Source of the DNA: Thermoguttaceae bacterium
GTDB lineage: Bacteria; Planctomycetota; Planctomycetia; Pirellulales; Thermoguttaceae
DNA: 37,471 nucleotides
Direction: 5' to 3'
NCBI GenBank assembly: GCA_017441605.1
Contig: JAFRXD010000048.1
Span: forward strand, 1 to 37,471
Part shown: piece by piece, positions 37,144-37,471 of the stretch
Layout of the letters: each line of letters starts with the position of its first letter
How positions within the stretch are numbered: position 1 is the stretch's first letter
The notes under the pieces: generated by a model
The model's database searches: none
Told to the model about the DNA's origin: nothing
Seen by the model: the letters and a program-made list of their open reading frames with translations, nothing else
Program-made: the position numbers and the translations under genes

Positions 37144-37471
37144 GCGCGCTCCTGTCAATCATTTCTCTTCGCGCGAGTTCTAATTGCGTCGCGATCGAGG
37201 CGTCGTAGACGACGTCCCCGACCCGAACGACGATTCCTCCGATCATTTCGGGATCGATCTCGACGCTAAATCGCGGCTCTCCCCCGACCAAGTCGCGCAA
37301 TCGGGAAGAAAGAATCTGCCGCGTCTTTTCGTCGAGAGGGGCGGCGGTCGTTATCTTGACCGCGATTCGACCTCTCCTCGCGTCGTCGAGACGGCGCAAC
37401 GGAAGCCGAATATCGCGCAGTAATTCGAACCTCCCTCGGCGCGCGAGCGTCTTTAAAAAGTCGAGAAAGAC
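37094..37471 (-). CDS. atpH: ATP synthase delta subunit, C-terminal part (runs off the window)
   Basis: The frame enters from the right edge. It reads [14 protein letters not shown]...[28 protein letters not shown] and ends [23 protein letters not shown]..., matching the C-terminal domain of AtpH/delta, which joins F1 to the stator. Only about 125 C-terminal residues are visible. The stop at 37094 lies about 50 nt after the atpA start on the plus coordinates, so the two genes overlap or nearly do in transcript terms. The order H-A-G-D-C is the usual one. Confidence 0.9.
   Translation of the reverse strand, partial: VFLDFLKTLARRGRFELLRDIRLPLRRLDDARRGRIAVKITTAAPLDEKTRQILSSRLRDLVGGEPRFSVEIDPEMIGGIVVRVGDVVYDASIATQLELARREMIDRSAHEIQSRRDSFRYPEGN

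Overview
The window looks like chromosomal DNA of a member of the Planctomycetota. The evidence is a DUF1559 prepilin-like protein with the H-x9-DG motif, a large membrane-anchored Ser/Thr kinase preceded by a sigma-70-like (ECF) factor, several large secreted proteins and glycosidases, and strong use of TCG/GAC/GCG codons that opens long spurious antisense frames. The host resembles Pirellulales-type planctomycetes, but the order cannot be fixed from sequence alone.

Layout. 1-225: a folded RNA-like stretch and a rightward terminator. 226-2966: an AT-rich foreign island. It has a full-length IS5-family element (two transposase frames joined by a -1 slip on an A7 run), a type I restriction-modification methyltransferase gene whose 5' end meets the IS, an 18-codon stub of the specificity gene, and a decayed, internally deleted copy of a related IS that cuts that stub. 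2979-5960 (minus): a secreted five-bladed-propeller glycosidase and two tandem lipoprotein alpha/beta hydrolases. 6130-7434 (minus): enolase. 7755-10814 (minus): a secreted fusion of an SGNH esterase and a clan GH-D alpha-galactosidase-like domain. 10948-12045 (minus): MoxR AAA ATPase. 12209-15595 (minus): a very large secreted protein of unknown function. 15840-19346 (minus): a secretin with a long helical N-terminal part. 19994-24163 (minus): sigma factor and kinase pair. 24530-29168 (plus): lysS followed by an FtsX-type permease and a LolD-type ATPase. 29388-32580 (plus): radical SAM protein, DUF1559 prepilin and UbiA/MenA-type prenyltransferase. 32661-37471 (minus): F-type ATP synthase genes atpH (partial), atpA, atpG, atpD and atpC.

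How they work together. The ATP synthase, enolase and LysRS are housekeeping. The secreted glycosidases and esterases suggest a polysaccharide-degrading lifestyle in which glycans are also de-esterified. The secretin and prepilin belong to type IV pilus or type II secretion-like machinery, although no assembly ATPase or inner-membrane platform is present here. The sigma factor and kinase form a signalling module. The permease and ATPase are a LolCDE/MacB-like envelope exporter.

The most unusual points are the RM locus broken at both ends by related IS copies, the preserved ends of the decayed IS, the SGNH/GH-D fusion, a kinase with a roughly 165-residue insert and a changed APE motif, matching disordered additions on both subunits of the ABC exporter, and a terminator-like hairpin between atpA and atpG. 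I found no clearly new multi-gene defence or biosynthetic system.
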